The notes: generated by a model from the sequence alone, not told the origin. A stretch of DNA of 43,487 nucleotides from Firm-04 sp003446315 (GCA_946530355.1 CAMNAB010000009.1:1-43487), one strand, 5' to 3'; shown: positions 23,337 through 32,450, counted from the stretch's first letter. A program made the numbers and translations.

Positions 23337-26267
23337 TCAGCATTCCAGCCCTGCGGCTGCAAATAAACTGCGCAGACGAATCTTTGCTGCACCAGTGTTT
23401 GTCACTTCATCAATTTTCAATTGTGTATAGATCTTACCGGCACTTTCCAGAATTCCGCGCACTTCATCGGTTGTAATCGCATCCACGCCGCATCCGAATG
23501 AAACAAACTGCACCAGATTGATGCGGTCTTCCGGTTTGCTCTGCGCAACATATTTTGCAGCGAGATACAACCTTGAATGATACGTCCACTGATTCAGAAC
23601 AGTTGTCCGGAACACTTCGGTATCCCGGCTGATGCCGTCCTCACTGACCACAACAGCACCAAGCCCGCAAATGAGTTTATCCAGTGCATGACAGATCTCC
23701 GGATCAATGTGATATGGTCTTCCGGCAAGCACAATGACCGGCATTTGCAGCAGCCGTGCGATCGACAAAAACTCCTCTGCTTTCGCCCGCACAACTGCCA
23801 TATACCGTTCATATTCCTGATAAGCAGCCTTGGCAGCTTCCCGCACCTGTTTGACGGTATAATCTGTATAACCATATTTCCGCAGGATCTCGCGGAATTT
23901 TGCAGGGAACGTTCTGCGGTTGTGTACACCGACAAAATCATGAATATACTTTACATTTTGCAGCGCTTTGATATTGATATTCGCAACTTCCGGATAATAA
24001 GCGACAACCGGACAATTATAGTGGTTATCCCCTGCCCCTTCATCAAAATTATAGCTCATGCACGGATAGAAAATGGCATCCGGATTCTGGGCAAGCAAAT
24101 GCTCAATATGTCCATGCAGCAATTTTGCCGGGAAACACACAGTATCCGAAGGGATCGTATGCTGACCGGACAGGAACAGATTTCGTGTTGAATCCGGCGA
24201 AACGATGACATTAAAGCCAAGCTGTTTGAACAGTGTATACCAGAACGGAAGCAGTTCATAGAGATTCAAAGCAAGCGGGATCCCGACTGTCGGTTTTCCG
24301 GGCGAAACCTTGTTATCTCTGTATTTTTGAAGCAAAATCCGTTTTTCTTCGTATAAATTATAAACATGTGTCTGCTCTTTGCGTTTCAGGGGCTTTTCGC
24401 AGCGGTTTCCGGCGATATAAGTGCGCGTACCGCCGAACGCATTCACAGTGAGCTGACAGTGATTATGACACCCCTTGCAGGTTACGGTTCGGACAGTATG
24501 GGTAAAACGGCGGAGCTGTTCTGCATTCATGACCGTACTTTTTTCAATCTGTTTTGTCTTGGCATAGAGCGCAGCACCGTATGCACCCATGATGCCGGAT
24601 ATTTCGGGTCTGACAACATGTTTTCCGAGTTCCTGCTCAAATGCACGCAAAACGGCATCATTCAGAAATGTACCGCCCTGCACAACGATATGTTCACCCA
24701 ATTCAGCCGCGCTGCTGCATCGGATCACCTTATACAGCGCATTTTTCACAACACTCATCGACAGACCCGCAGAGATATTCTCAACGGAAGCGCCGTCTTT
24801 TTGCGCCTGCTTGACCGAGCTGTTCATAAAGACTGTGCACCGGGAACCGAGATCAACGGGCTGTTTTGCAAATAAACCGAGCTTTGCGAAATCTGCAATG
24901 CTGTAATGCATTGCTTCTGCGAAGGTCTGCAAAAACGAACCGCAGCCGGATGAACAGGCTTCATTCAGAAAAATATTGTCAATCGCATGATTATGGATCC
25001 GGAAGCATTTGATATCCTGTCCGCCGATATCAATAATGAAATCAACATCCGGCATAAACTTTTTGGCTGCGGTATAATGCGCAATGGTTTCCACAATACC
25101 GCAATCCATGCCGAATGCTTCCTTGATAATATCTTCACCGTAGCCGGTCACAGCGGAGCCGGCAAATTCGATTTTCGGATACTTTTGATAGATTTCCGTC
25201 AAATAGTCACGGATCACCGGAACCGGATTTCCGTGATTGGATTGGTACATCTGATCGAGGATATTACCGTCCGCATCGGTGATGACAGCTTTCACAGTCG
25301 TAGAACCGGCATCCACGCCGAGATACATTTTGCCGTTCGGTTCCGAAATATACCGGATATGCGCGGAATTGCGTTTATGCCGGCTGCAAAAATGATCGTA
25401 TTCTTCCTGTGTCGAGAATAAGGGCTTTGCTGTCAGATAACTGCCGGATGCGTGATAGGAATCGGCTTTCTGCGCAAGTGCGCTGAGGGAAAACGGCTCA
25501 TGCTGCTTCTCATCGCACTGCAAAGCAGCACCAAATGCAACATAATAAAGCGCATTTTCCGGACAGATTCCTTCCAGATGCAGCGTTTCATCAAAACTGC
25601 TGCGCAGTGCATCCAGATAGGTAAGCGGGCCGCCGAGATACAGCACATTGCCGGAGATTTCACGTCCCTGCGCCAATCCGCCGACCGTTTGGTTTACGAC
25701 CGCCTTCAAAATGCTTGCCGCAATATTCGGGAAACCAGCGCCCTGATTCAAAAGCGGCTGAATATCAGATTTTGCAAACACGCCGCAGCGAGATGCAATG
25801 GTATAGATCTTATCGGCTTCTTTTGCAAGGCTGTTCAGGTCAGCAGGCGTAACGCCGATCAGTGCAGCCATCTGGTCGATGAATGCACCGGTTCCGCCTG
25901 CGCAGCTTCCGTTCATACGGGCTTCAAATCCGCCTGTCAGAAACAGTATTTTCGCGTCTTCGCCGCCCAGTTCCACAACCGCATCCGTATCCGGATTCAG
26001 GCTGCTGACTGCTGCCCGCGTAGAGAACACTTCCTGTGCAAATGGAATCCCGAGCGCATCTGCCAAGCCCATGCCTGCGGAACCGGATATGGTCACGAGC
26101 AAGCAATCATCGCCGGTTTGCTCTGCCACTCTGCGAAAGCACGCACAGGTCAACTCAGCAATTTTCGAATAATGCCGTTCATATGACGAAACCAAAATTT
26201 CATTTTGCTCGCCCAAAACAACATATTTTATAGTGGTGGAACCAATGTCCAGTCCGAGTCTTTTCAT
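23337..26267 (-). CDS. Acyl-CoA dehydratase activase with two ASKHA ATPase domains plus DUF2229
   Basis: Two BcrA/BadF-type ATPase domains lie in tandem (about 1-255 and 315-565), each with the phosphate loop DIGSTTIK or DAGSTTVK. Each carries cluster cysteines: CAGGTGAF with SRCGVF in the first, CSSGCGSF with SRCTVF in the second. A CKGCHNHC cysteine knot follows at about 600, then the DUF2229 region to the end. Proteins of this kind use ATP hydrolysis to push an electron onto a dehydratase partner, here presumably the downstream gene. ATG 26267 follows AAAGGA. It ends in an in-frame TGA followed by 7 codons and then the TTG start of the next gene. Confidence 0.88.
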   Translation of the reverse strand: MKRLGLDIGSTTIKYVVLGEQNEILVSSYERHYSKIAELTCACFRRVAEQTGDDCLLVTISGSAGMGLADALGIPFAQEVFSTRAAVSSLNPDTDAVVELGGEDAKILFLTGGFEARMNGSCAGGTGAFIDQMAALIGVTPADLNSLAKEADKIYTIASRCGVFAKSDIQPLLNQGAGFPNIAASILKAVVNQTVGGLAQGREISGNVLYLGGPLTYLDALRSSFDETLHLEGICPENALYYVAFGAALQCDEKQHEPFSLSALAQKADSYHASGSYLTAKPLFSTQEEYDHFCSRHKRNSAHIRYISEPNGKMYLGVDAGSTTVKAVITDADGNILDQMYQSNHGNPVPVIRDYLTEIYQKYPKIEFAGSAVTGYGEDIIKEAFGMDCGIVETIAHYTAAKKFMPDVDFIIDIGGQDIKCFRIHNHAIDNIFLNEACSSGCGSFLQTFAEAMHYSIADFAKLGLFAKQPVDLGSRCTVFMNSSVKQAQKDGASVENISAGLSMSVVKNALYKVIRCSSAAELGEHIVVQGGTFLNDAVLRAFEQELGKHVVRPEISGIMGAYGAALYAKTKQIEKSTVMNAEQLRRFTHTVRTVTCKGCHNHCQLTVNAFGGTRTYIAGNRCEKPLKRKEQTHVYNLYEEKRILLQKYRDNKVSPGKPTVGIPLALNLYELLPFWYTLFKQLGFNVIVSPDSTRNLFLSGQHTIPSDTVCFPAKLLHGHIEHLLAQNPDAIFYPCMSYNFDEGAGDNHYNCPVVAYYPEVANINIKALQNVKYIHDFVGVHNRRTFPAKFREILRKYGYTDYTVKQVREAAKAAYQEYERYMAVVRAKAEEFLSIARLLQMPVIVLAGRPYHIDPEICHALDKLICGLGAVVVSEDGISRDTEVFRTTVLNQWTYHSRLYLAAKYVAQSKPEDRINLVQFVSFGCGVDAITTDEVRGILESAGKIYTQLKIDEVTNTGAAKIRLRSLFAAAGLEC

Positions 26268-26317
26268 ATGTTCCTTTATACAGCCTTTCTGAATATATCA
26301 AATTTACATACATTTTT

Positions 26318-26346
26318 ATTATATCATAATCGCACAAAAAAGTCAA
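26318..26346 (-). promoter_or_regulatory. Promoter of the activase/dehydratase operon
   Basis: TTGACT, 17 bases, TATAAT on the minus strand, about 50 bases before ATG 26267. Confidence 0.88.
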
Positions 26347-26362
26347 CTATCCGACGTTCTGC

Positions 26363-26398
26363 AAAAACCGGAAGCAGTCGCATCAGACCGCTTCCGGT
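26363..26398 (-). terminator. Rho-independent terminator of the lipoprotein-peptide operon
   Basis: ACCGGAAGC pairs with GCTTCCGGT around a 14-base loop, and TTTTT follows on the minus strand, 25 bases after the peptide stop codon. Confidence 0.85.
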
Positions 26399-26422
26399 GA
26401 TCGTGATTATCCGGGATCCCAC

Positions 26423-26536
26423 TCAGCCCAGCGGGGGTGTTACGGGCGGATCATGATCCGGTATACTTGTTGTGATAACATCCTCGGAATCAAATGCAAT
26501 GATCTCCATTTCCGGAGCAGTGTAGATTTCCTTCAT
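26423..26536 (-). CDS. Small acidic peptide, 37 residues, unknown function
   Basis: ATG 26536 follows GGAGAA by seven bases and lies 18 bases after the stop codon of the surface lipoprotein gene, with a terminator right behind it, so it is the second gene of that operon. The N-terminal part reads MKEIYTAPEMEIIAFDSED, then VITTS, and the tail is Pro-rich (DHDPP, TPP). The pattern of Tyr-x-x-Pro-Glu, then I-I-x-F-(D/E), then a DVI(T)TS turn is one I have met in many short clostridial proteins of unknown role. It has no signal peptide or membrane helix, and no modifying enzyme or transporter is next to it, so a precursor-peptide role is only a possibility. Confidence 0.7.
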   Translation of the reverse strand: MKEIYTAPEMEIIAFDSEDVITTSIPDHDPPVTPPLG

Positions 26537-26554
26537 GGTCAGTTTCTCCTTTTC

Positions 26555-28546
26555 TCAAAGATAGCCTTTTGTTGCGTTTGCGTAGACCAGCAGTGCCTTT
26601 ACAAGCACCTGCAAATCACCGACTTTCAGCTCTGCATTTTTCGGATCATCCGGATCAAGCTGCATGGCAAGGTAGCCGTAGGACAGCGCGCTGAAATGCA
26701 ATTCTGCCTCACCGTCATCTGTTCTGACGATCATCGGAAAGTCTCTATCCAGAAAAAGTGCCGGTATATTGGAAATCTCAAAATAACCGTTCTTATCCCT
26801 TTCCAGCCTTTCAGCATTTTCGAACTGATCGATGTACGATGCATATTCCGAATCTGAGAAAATGCGGATTGCCGTGCCGGAATCCAGTACCAGCGCCATT
26901 TGGGTGCCGCAGAGCGTGGGCTTATATTCTTTGAAATCGTCCTTGCTTACATCTTCGATGCCCTGAACAGCATTTTCTGCGTTCTGGAAGTAATTGCTCG
27001 CCGCTTTGCAGTAATTGTCAAGTGCATCGACCAGTTTGTCCAGATTTTTGGGGGTTATGTCATCCTCCTTGTCGTATACAGGCGGGTAATTACGCGGTGA
27101 ATCTTCAATATAACGGTTGACAGAATAGCTGATTTCCTTGTTTTCCTTCTTTTCATAAAAGGAATTTAATATATCAAGCTGTTTGCCGCTCTCATCATAA
27201 AGCGTGAGCGTAATTTCTTCGTCTGCCTGAAGGACGTTGACAAAATAGATCAGTTCGGACAGATCCGGAGCATAGTAGACTTCTTTGTAGTAGTTCGGCG
27301 CCCACTCATCAAGAGAAATCTCAGACTTTCCGTTCGGACCGTCCAGCACTGCTGTTGCGGCCTTGTCGCTGAGGTGTACCCAGAATGCAACGCCGATCCA
27401 GCCGTCCAGTGCAATGCTTGCGCCCTTGACATAGTTGCCGGGATAGCCGAATGTGAAAAAGCCGGGTGCATCACTGCCGCCGTCGATACGGGCATATTCA
27501 TAGTTTCTGTGGTCTGTCACAGCACTTTCATTATATGTCGTTCCGTTTCCGCCGACTAGTTTCACACAATCCATGAACATATTCGGAGCACCGACCCATT
27601 CTTCTGTTTCCAGACTTTCCGTGCTCCACAGAGGCGATACCCTGATTGTTTCAAGATTATTGCAATAGCTGAACATTCCGCACATATCCCTGACTTTTGA
27701 TGTATCAAACGTTGTCAGATCAAGTTCTGTCAGGGAACTGCAGTCTCTGAACATCGCATACATATCTTCTGCACTTGATGTATCAAACCCGCTGAGATCA
27801 ATGTCTTTCAGCGAAGAACAGCCGTCAAAAATTTCCGGCATACTCTTTACATTGGACGTGTTAAATAAGCAGCCGAATGTAATATGTTCCAGATTATGAC
27901 ATTCAAGGAACAAACACTGCATATTTGTCACTTGGGATGTATCAAATGTGCTGAGATCCAGTTCCTTCAAGGATTGACATTGTCTGAACATATCGTCCAT
28001 ATTTATTGTATTGGATGTGTCAAACCGGCTGAGATCCAATTCTTCCAATGATTGGCAATTATAAAACATAGCTGCCATTGTGACAACATTTGAAGTATCA
28101 AATTCATCTCCGAAAGTGATCGTTTTCAGGCTCTCACAATTCGCAAACATATATTCTGTTACTTCAAGACCGGTTGAATCGGCTTTTGAAAGATCAATGG
28201 ATTCCAGATTGACCCAACGATTCGTTTCCGGCTCATCGAATTCCTGCGAATAAAAACCGGAGTAGCCATTAAACAGGAAACCTGAATTATTCGGAAGTAC
28301 GCAGGTTTCTTCTGCAACAATATGCTTGATGTCCGGATTATCCCAGTAATTTTCACGCAGAAAATCCACCGTGATCGCACCGTCCAGATACAGCGTATCG
28401 CCTTCCACTCTGCCCGCCGCTTCCGCTGCATGCGCCGTAATCGCCGTACCCAGAAGCGAAAAAGCGCCTGTGTTTGCAGGCAGCATACAGCCCGTAAGCA
28501 TGATCGCCGCAACTGCCGCCGCAGCAGGTTTCATTCGTTTTTTCAT
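26555..28546 (-). CDS. BspA-like surface lipoprotein with DUF285-type leucine-rich repeats
   Basis: The signal peptide ends in a lipobox LTGC with lipidation at Cys20. Residues about 130-310 hold seven or so repeats of about 24 residues, each with MFxxCxSL, (L/I)xxLDLSxFDTSxxxxM, the BspA/DUF285 pattern used for adhesion and protein contact. After the repeats come a beta-rich region (SIALDGWIGVAFWVHLSD), an acidic helical stretch at about 510-545 and a C-terminal helical end LKVGDLQVLVKALLVY. No dockerin, transmembrane anchor or sortase motif is seen. GGAGAAACAC precedes the ATG. It is transcribed with the 37-residue peptide gene. Confidence 0.85.
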   Translation of the reverse strand: MKKRMKPAAAAVAAIMLTGCMLPANTGAFSLLGTAITAHAAEAAGRVEGDTLYLDGAITVDFLRENYWDNPDIKHIVAEETCVLPNNSGFLFNGYSGFYSQEFDEPETNRWVNLESIDLSKADSTGLEVTEYMFANCESLKTITFGDEFDTSNVVTMAAMFYNCQSLEELDLSRFDTSNTINMDDMFRQCQSLKELDLSTFDTSQVTNMQCLFLECHNLEHITFGCLFNTSNVKSMPEIFDGCSSLKDIDLSGFDTSSAEDMYAMFRDCSSLTELDLTTFDTSKVRDMCGMFSYCNNLETIRVSPLWSTESLETEEWVGAPNMFMDCVKLVGGNGTTYNESAVTDHRNYEYARIDGGSDAPGFFTFGYPGNYVKGASIALDGWIGVAFWVHLSDKAATAVLDGPNGKSEISLDEWAPNYYKEVYYAPDLSELIYFVNVLQADEEITLTLYDESGKQLDILNSFYEKKENKEISYSVNRYIEDSPRNYPPVYDKEDDITPKNLDKLVDALDNYCKAASNYFQNAENAVQGIEDVSKDDFKEYKPTLCGTQMALVLDSGTAIRIFSDSEYASYIDQFENAERLERDKNGYFEISNIPALFLDRDFPMIVRTDDGEAELHFSALSYGYLAMQLDPDDPKNAELKVGDLQVLVKALLVYANATKGYL

Positions 28547-28591
28547 AGTGTTTCTCCTTTTCCAGATAATAGGTGTTTACATGATCGGACA

Positions 28592-28605
28592 ACAAGACAT
28601 CTTGT
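28592..28605. promoter_or_regulatory. Inverted repeat at the transcription start of the surface lipoprotein gene
   Basis: ACAAGA and TCTTGT separated by two bases. It lies four bases beyond the -10 box, where it would overlap the transcription start; candidate operator. Confidence 0.45.
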
Positions 28606-28609
28606 CACT

Positions 28610-28638
28610 ATAGTATCATATATTCACACAAATGTCAA
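28610..28638 (-). promoter_or_regulatory. Promoter of the surface lipoprotein-peptide operon
   Basis: TTGACA, 17 bases, TACTAT on the minus strand, about 65 bases before the start codon. Confidence 0.7.
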
Positions 28639-28739
28639 GATATAGAGACAAAAAATTTATTAAAATTCAAAAAGACAAAGTACGATGAGATCCACGATGA
28701 CGCCGGCATAAATATGGATCAAACAACTGTTGATTACAG

Positions 28740-28767
28740 AAAAAAAGAGCCTGCAATCAGCAAGCCC
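28740..28767 (-). terminator. Rho-independent terminator of the Tp47-like operon
   Basis: GGGCTTGC pairs with GCAGGCTC (two G-U pairs) around a five-base loop, followed by seven T on the minus strand, 11 bases after the stop codon at 28778. Confidence 0.8.
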
Positions 28768-28777
28768 GTATTTGCAT

Positions 28778-29332
28778 TTAAGTTTCAGAAACCGTCATAG
28801 ATTCGACCGTTTTCCCGTTTCGCAGCAATTCTTCATATGTCCGCGTGCAGGTTTTATAGCTCCGGAACAATTTTTTGCATTTTTGTTCATCGCCGTAAAC
28901 CTTCCAGCAGCCGACACATTTATAGCCGCATGCTTTCTGCTCGATAAATCCGTGAACATCTTCCGGCGGATACCCAAGGAACAAACCGATCTCATGCGGA
29001 AAACCGTCATTTTCACGCAGCCGCCGGATCAGTCTTGTGATACAGCGTTCGGAATATTCCGGTGTATAACCGTATTTCCGTAAAATAGCACAAGCGGTTT
29101 CGTCTTTCAGATCCGCAGAAAGGTGGGACGGACGATACAGATAGATCAAAGCCTGTTGATCCTGATATTTCAAGGGAAGCACCCGAATGCCTTTGCTTTG
29201 CAGCTTGTGATTCCAATGCCGGATCGCATGCTTCATATCCTCTGCGCTGTTATACTTGCAGGTAAACATATTTGCAGTTTTGATGCCGGCTAATGTCGGC
29301 GAACAATTGCGTACAATCGCATCTTCTGACAC
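28778..29332 (-). CDS. DUF3793 family protein
   Basis: A 184-residue cytoplasmic protein of the DUF3793 family, recognised from NCSPTLAGIKTANMF at the start, GIRVLPLKY, the helix-rich middle EIGLFLGYPPEDVHGFI and the end QKACGYKCVGCWKVYGD with four cysteines. It starts at GTG 29332 with GGGGG seven bases before, 19 bases after the reductase stop codon, so it is third in the operon. The function is unknown. Relatives often sit near flavodoxin genes, which matches this locus, where a flavodoxin unit lies on the other side of the shared promoter region and carries the same operator. Confidence 0.85.
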   Translation of the reverse strand: MSEDAIVRNCSPTLAGIKTANMFTCKYNSAEDMKHAIRHWNHKLQSKGIRVLPLKYQDQQALIYLYRPSHLSADLKDETACAILRKYGYTPEYSERCITRLIRRLRENDGFPHEIGLFLGYPPEDVHGFIEQKACGYKCVGCWKVYGDEQKCKKLFRSYKTCTRTYEELLRNGKTVESMTVSET

Positions 29333-29351
29333 AAGAATGCCCCCTTTCAGA

Positions 29352-30782
29352 TTATCCGTTCAAAGCAGATTCCAGCGCAGCACGCACCGCGCCCATAATA
29401 CCTTGGGAAGTAAACGTTGCACCGCTTAATGCGTCAACATCAGGACTTTGCGTATTCAGGATCGCCGGAACGACAAAGTTTTGCGCATCTATAAAATAGA
29501 CGGCTTCGCTTTCATCCGTTGTTCCGGTAATATTGGTAATGACATCGTCCTGAATGGTGACTTCCACATGGATCATACCGTCATAGCCATAAGCCGAACC
29601 GGAGAATGTGCCATTCCGGTATCTGTATGACGGAGCCGGTTCCGGATCAGGCTGCTGCTGTTGTGCCGGAGGTTCCGCAGCGGGTTCCTGTACCGTTGGC
29701 TGTTGTGCTGCGGGTTCCGGAGATGCATCCTGTTGTTGTGCAGCAGGCTGCGCCGGAATATCCTGTGCTGCCTGTTCTTCCGGCTGATCGTTATTTTCAT
29801 TTGAAACAGCTTCTGTTTCGGTCGTATCTGATTCAGATGTTTCGGATGCAGATGCAGCAGTGCTTTCGCTTTCTGCGGCTGTTGTGATATCAGATTCCGA
29901 AGCAGTCACAGTCGTTGAGACAGCCTTTGTCTCCGATTCCGCAGGAAGAGCAGTCGTTGTAATATCCGTAGAAGAAACAGCCGTTACGATTTCAGTCGGC
30001 ACCACTTCCGCAGCCTGTGTTGTCTGCGGTTTTTCCGTCCGGACTGCGAAGCAAATGCCGGAGAAAATGACAGCAAACGCAGCAAATGCAACAGCATTCA
30101 AGCCCATATGTCTTTCCGGCTTTTTTGCAGTCAGATACCACTTGCGAATCCTACAAACAGCATACCCGACAAACACCGCGGCATACACAAGCAAACTAAA
30201 AAACGCGCCGCTTCTGCCGGCTTTTGCCAATTTGAAGTTGACCAGCAAAACATGTGCCGGAATCAGGAAATAAAACAAATACGCTGTTCGCTGAATCGCT
30301 TTCCATTTTGTTGGTTTGAGTTTTTTCCGGATCTTCCGCACAGAAAGCACCGTCAGCGGAATCATAATCAGCATGAGCACAACGCAAACAATAAAGTTTG
30401 CATATTCGCCATGCTGGAGCCAGCGCGGGAAGAATGAGATGCCGTATCCGGCAGCATGTCCCAGTGTCAGAATCGCAGAAAAGATAGAAAGCTGACCGCG
30501 CTGCGGCATGAGCTTTTTCATCAGCGGATTCTGATAGGAAATCGCACCTGTCCACATTACGACCGCCCAGCAGGCGGCAGCGAGTGTGCCTTTTGTAAAC
30601 TGTGCAATGACATATTGATTCAGGAAATCCGGAATGCCGGTTGGATGCAATTGCAAAACACAAACCGCGTCGATGCTCATCACCGCCGCAGCCGCATAAA
30701 ACGGCGCGGGGTGTTTACGAAGTGTCTCACCGCAAAACACAGCGAAGCATGCAGCGATGACAAGCGAGATTAAAAACAGCAT
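29352..30782 (-). CDS. Membrane reductase-like protein with covalent FMN-binding domain
   Basis: The N-terminal half (about 1-250) has six to seven hydrophobic helices, with paired histidines in TLGHAAGYG and IPAHVLLVN as in ferric-reductase-like or MsrQ-type haem transporters. A Thr/Glu/Gln/Pro-rich linker of about 125 residues leads to an FMN-binding domain: GTFSGSAYGYDG, then EVTIQDDVITNI, then the flavinylation motif DALSGAT with Thr456 as the expected covalent FMN site. The domain is on the outside, so electrons would pass from the membrane to an extracytosolic flavin. The start overlaps the stop of the Tp47-like gene at 30782. An ApbE flavin transferase, needed to attach FMN, is not in the window. 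Confidence 0.85.
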   Translation of the reverse strand: MLFLISLVIAACFAVFCGETLRKHPAPFYAAAAVMSIDAVCVLQLHPTGIPDFLNQYVIAQFTKGTLAAACWAVVMWTGAISYQNPLMKKLMPQRGQLSIFSAILTLGHAAGYGISFFPRWLQHGEYANFIVCVVLMLIMIPLTVLSVRKIRKKLKPTKWKAIQRTAYLFYFLIPAHVLLVNFKLAKAGRSGAFFSLLVYAAVFVGYAVCRIRKWYLTAKKPERHMGLNAVAFAAFAVIFSGICFAVRTEKPQTTQAAEVVPTEIVTAVSSTDITTTALPAESETKAVSTTVTASESDITTAAESESTAASASETSESDTTETEAVSNENNDQPEEQAAQDIPAQPAAQQQDASPEPAAQQPTVQEPAAEPPAQQQQPDPEPAPSYRYRNGTFSGSAYGYDGMIHVEVTIQDDVITNITGTTDESEAVYFIDAQNFVVPAILNTQSPDVDALSGATFTSQGIMGAVRAALESALNG

Positions 30783-32329
30783 TAAGCATCTTTTCCTTCT
30801 TGCTTTTTACGGAAAATGAATGCAGCAGCACCTGCGACAGCCGTCAAAGCAGCAACAGCAGCCGTACCGGTATCGCCGGTCTTCGGAGCAGTAGAAGTCG
30901 TGGAACCGGAAGGCTTGGCAGCAGTTGTTGAGGAAGAAGACGAAGAAGCATTTGATCTGGTTGTAGTCGTTGTTGCAGCAGCAGCAGAACCAGTTGTGGT
31001 AGTGCCGTCAGAAGTTGTTGTTGTGAGTGCTTCTGTTGTCGTAGTTGTCTCCGCAGGCGTATTGTCAATTGTAATGGTCAGCGAATTGTTATAGCCGGTT
31101 GCAGAAACAGTCAGTGTATAGTTTCCGTTTTCGCCGTCTGCAAAAACTGCGCCGTTTCTGCTCTGTGCAGCAAAATCAAGTGTACCCTCATCATCGAAGA
31201 TCTTCACAGCACCTCTGCCGGATGCAGAATATGTGGTTTCGCCGATCGTCACAGAACTGAGATTCTGAATGAAGTTTGCAGCATCCTCATCGGTAAAGCC
31301 ATCCGCAGCAACAAGTTTTCCGTTTTCATACTGAACCGGAAGATCATCAGTTGTCAGTGTAAAGCTGGCAGAGACCGGTGCATACACATTGCTGCTGTCA
31401 GTGATTTTCAGGGTATAATTACCGGGCTTTGCATCGGTATAGCGAATGGTGCCGTCCGTGACGGTGAAGTTATCGCCAACTTCATATTCCTTCTGATAAG
31501 CAGACGGGAAACCTTCTGTTGCAAATGTAGTAGAACCGGTACCGGAAGCGGCATTCTCAATCGTGAGCGAATTTGCAAACTTCAACGGAATATAGGTGTT
31601 TGTCGGAACATTCACATAGCCGTCTTTGGTAATCAGAACAATTTCAGTGACCGTGCTGCCCATCAGATTTTCATATGCAGCATAATCAAGCTGATTGCCG
31701 TGCGGTTCCGATGTTTTGATGCCGGAAGACCATGCGATCTCGCCGCGCCAGAGATTCTGTTCGTGGCGCATTGCATAGCCTTTTCCGTCTGCCGTTTTCA
31801 GGATCGCACCGCGATACTGCTTATCGAATCCTTCCGGCTGATTTGCAAGGTCGATCAGATAATCACCCCAGGGTGTCTCTGTAGAAAGTTTCACTTCAAG
31901 CTGAATGGTTTCCGGAGATGCGTCCTGCACAGCAGAGAAAGCAGCGGTTCCGTTGTTGACGGTTACATTCTTATAGGCTGCCGGTGCACTGTCCAATTCC
32001 CGGAAGCCGTAGTTATTGTCCCCAAGAGCTGTCAGATCATTACGAGAAATCGCAACGGGATAAGTTACGCCAAGGATCGTGTCAACGCCATTGTTGTAAG
32101 AGCCTTCAAACAGCTCGCCTTCGCCGTTGCGCAGTGCTTTATTCTTGGTAGCAGATGTGACAGCGTCCACTTCATATGCACTGCTCCCAAGCTCAGCGGC
32201 ATAGAACTCCGTATACGGGATATTCATGGTACCGTATACGATGTCGCCGGCAGCAGATGCCGGAAGCTGTGCAGCCGCAAGAACAACAGCCATTGACGCA
32301 GCAGCGGAAAGGATTTTTGCAGATTTCAT
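30782..32329 (-). CDS. Tp47-like (penicillin-binding Tp47 family) surface protein with sortase-like tail
   Basis: After a signal peptide (ends near ASAAGD) the protein matches the Treponema Tp47 layout: YGTMNIPYTEFYAAELG, then VDAVTSATKN (Tp47 has DAVSRAT), GYAMRHEQNLWRGEI and two to three beta domains (VTEIVLITKDG, GNYTLTVSATGYNN). A Ser/Thr-rich stalk then leads to APKTGDTG, a hydrophobic helix and RKKQEGKD, which is a sortase-type anchoring signal with Ala in place of Leu. The DAVTSAT text resembles the flavinylation motif of its operon partner. It is first in a three-gene operon behind two copies of a palindromic operator. Any beta-lactam role is unproven; an electron-transfer or metal-related role fits its neighbours better. 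Confidence 0.78.
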   Translation of the reverse strand: MKSAKILSAAASMAVVLAAAQLPASAAGDIVYGTMNIPYTEFYAAELGSSAYEVDAVTSATKNKALRNGEGELFEGSYNNGVDTILGVTYPVAISRNDLTALGDNNYGFRELDSAPAAYKNVTVNNGTAAFSAVQDASPETIQLEVKLSTETPWGDYLIDLANQPEGFDKQYRGAILKTADGKGYAMRHEQNLWRGEIAWSSGIKTSEPHGNQLDYAAYENLMGSTVTEIVLITKDGYVNVPTNTYIPLKFANSLTIENAASGTGSTTFATEGFPSAYQKEYEVGDNFTVTDGTIRYTDAKPGNYTLKITDSSNVYAPVSASFTLTTDDLPVQYENGKLVAADGFTDEDAANFIQNLSSVTIGETTYSASGRGAVKIFDDEGTLDFAAQSRNGAVFADGENGNYTLTVSATGYNNSLTITIDNTPAETTTTTEALTTTTSDGTTTTGSAAAATTTTTRSNASSSSSSTTAAKPSGSTTSTAPKTGDTGTAAVAALTAVAGAAAFIFRKKQEGKDA

Positions 32330-32373
32330 TCCGATCTTCCTCCATATATAACATTCAGATAGGTTTGATAGTA

Positions 32374-32389
32374 GTTAGTAAGAGCTAAC
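32374..32389. promoter_or_regulatory. Operator copy A, in the leader of the Tp47-like operon
   Basis: GTTAGTAAGAGCTAAC. Both arms (GTTAG, CTAAC) match the other copies; it lies about 60 bases downstream of the predicted start of transcription. Confidence 0.75.
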
Positions 32390-32427
32390 AGCAGGATGAA
32401 AAAATAGCTGCTTTTCAGCATCCCAGA

Positions 32428-32443
32428 ATTAGCAACAACTAAC
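32428..32443. promoter_or_regulatory. Operator copy B, at the transcription start of the Tp47-like operon
   Basis: ATTAGCAACAACTAAC, one mismatch (first base) to the shared pattern. It begins seven bases beyond the -10 box, so a bound protein would block transcription. Confidence 0.75.
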
Positions 32444-32450
32444 TATATGT

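Noticed and set aside
23313..23339. A selenocysteine reading of the TGA between the activase and dehydratase-like genes
   Set aside because: Only a four-base stem with a three-base loop is seen after the TGA, which is too weak for a recoding element; a ribosome site and TTG explain the second gene.
22113..23366. A 417-codon plus-strand frame
   Set aside because: Fully antisense to the dehydratase-like gene, no ribosome site, His/Phe/Ile-rich text typical of a shadow.
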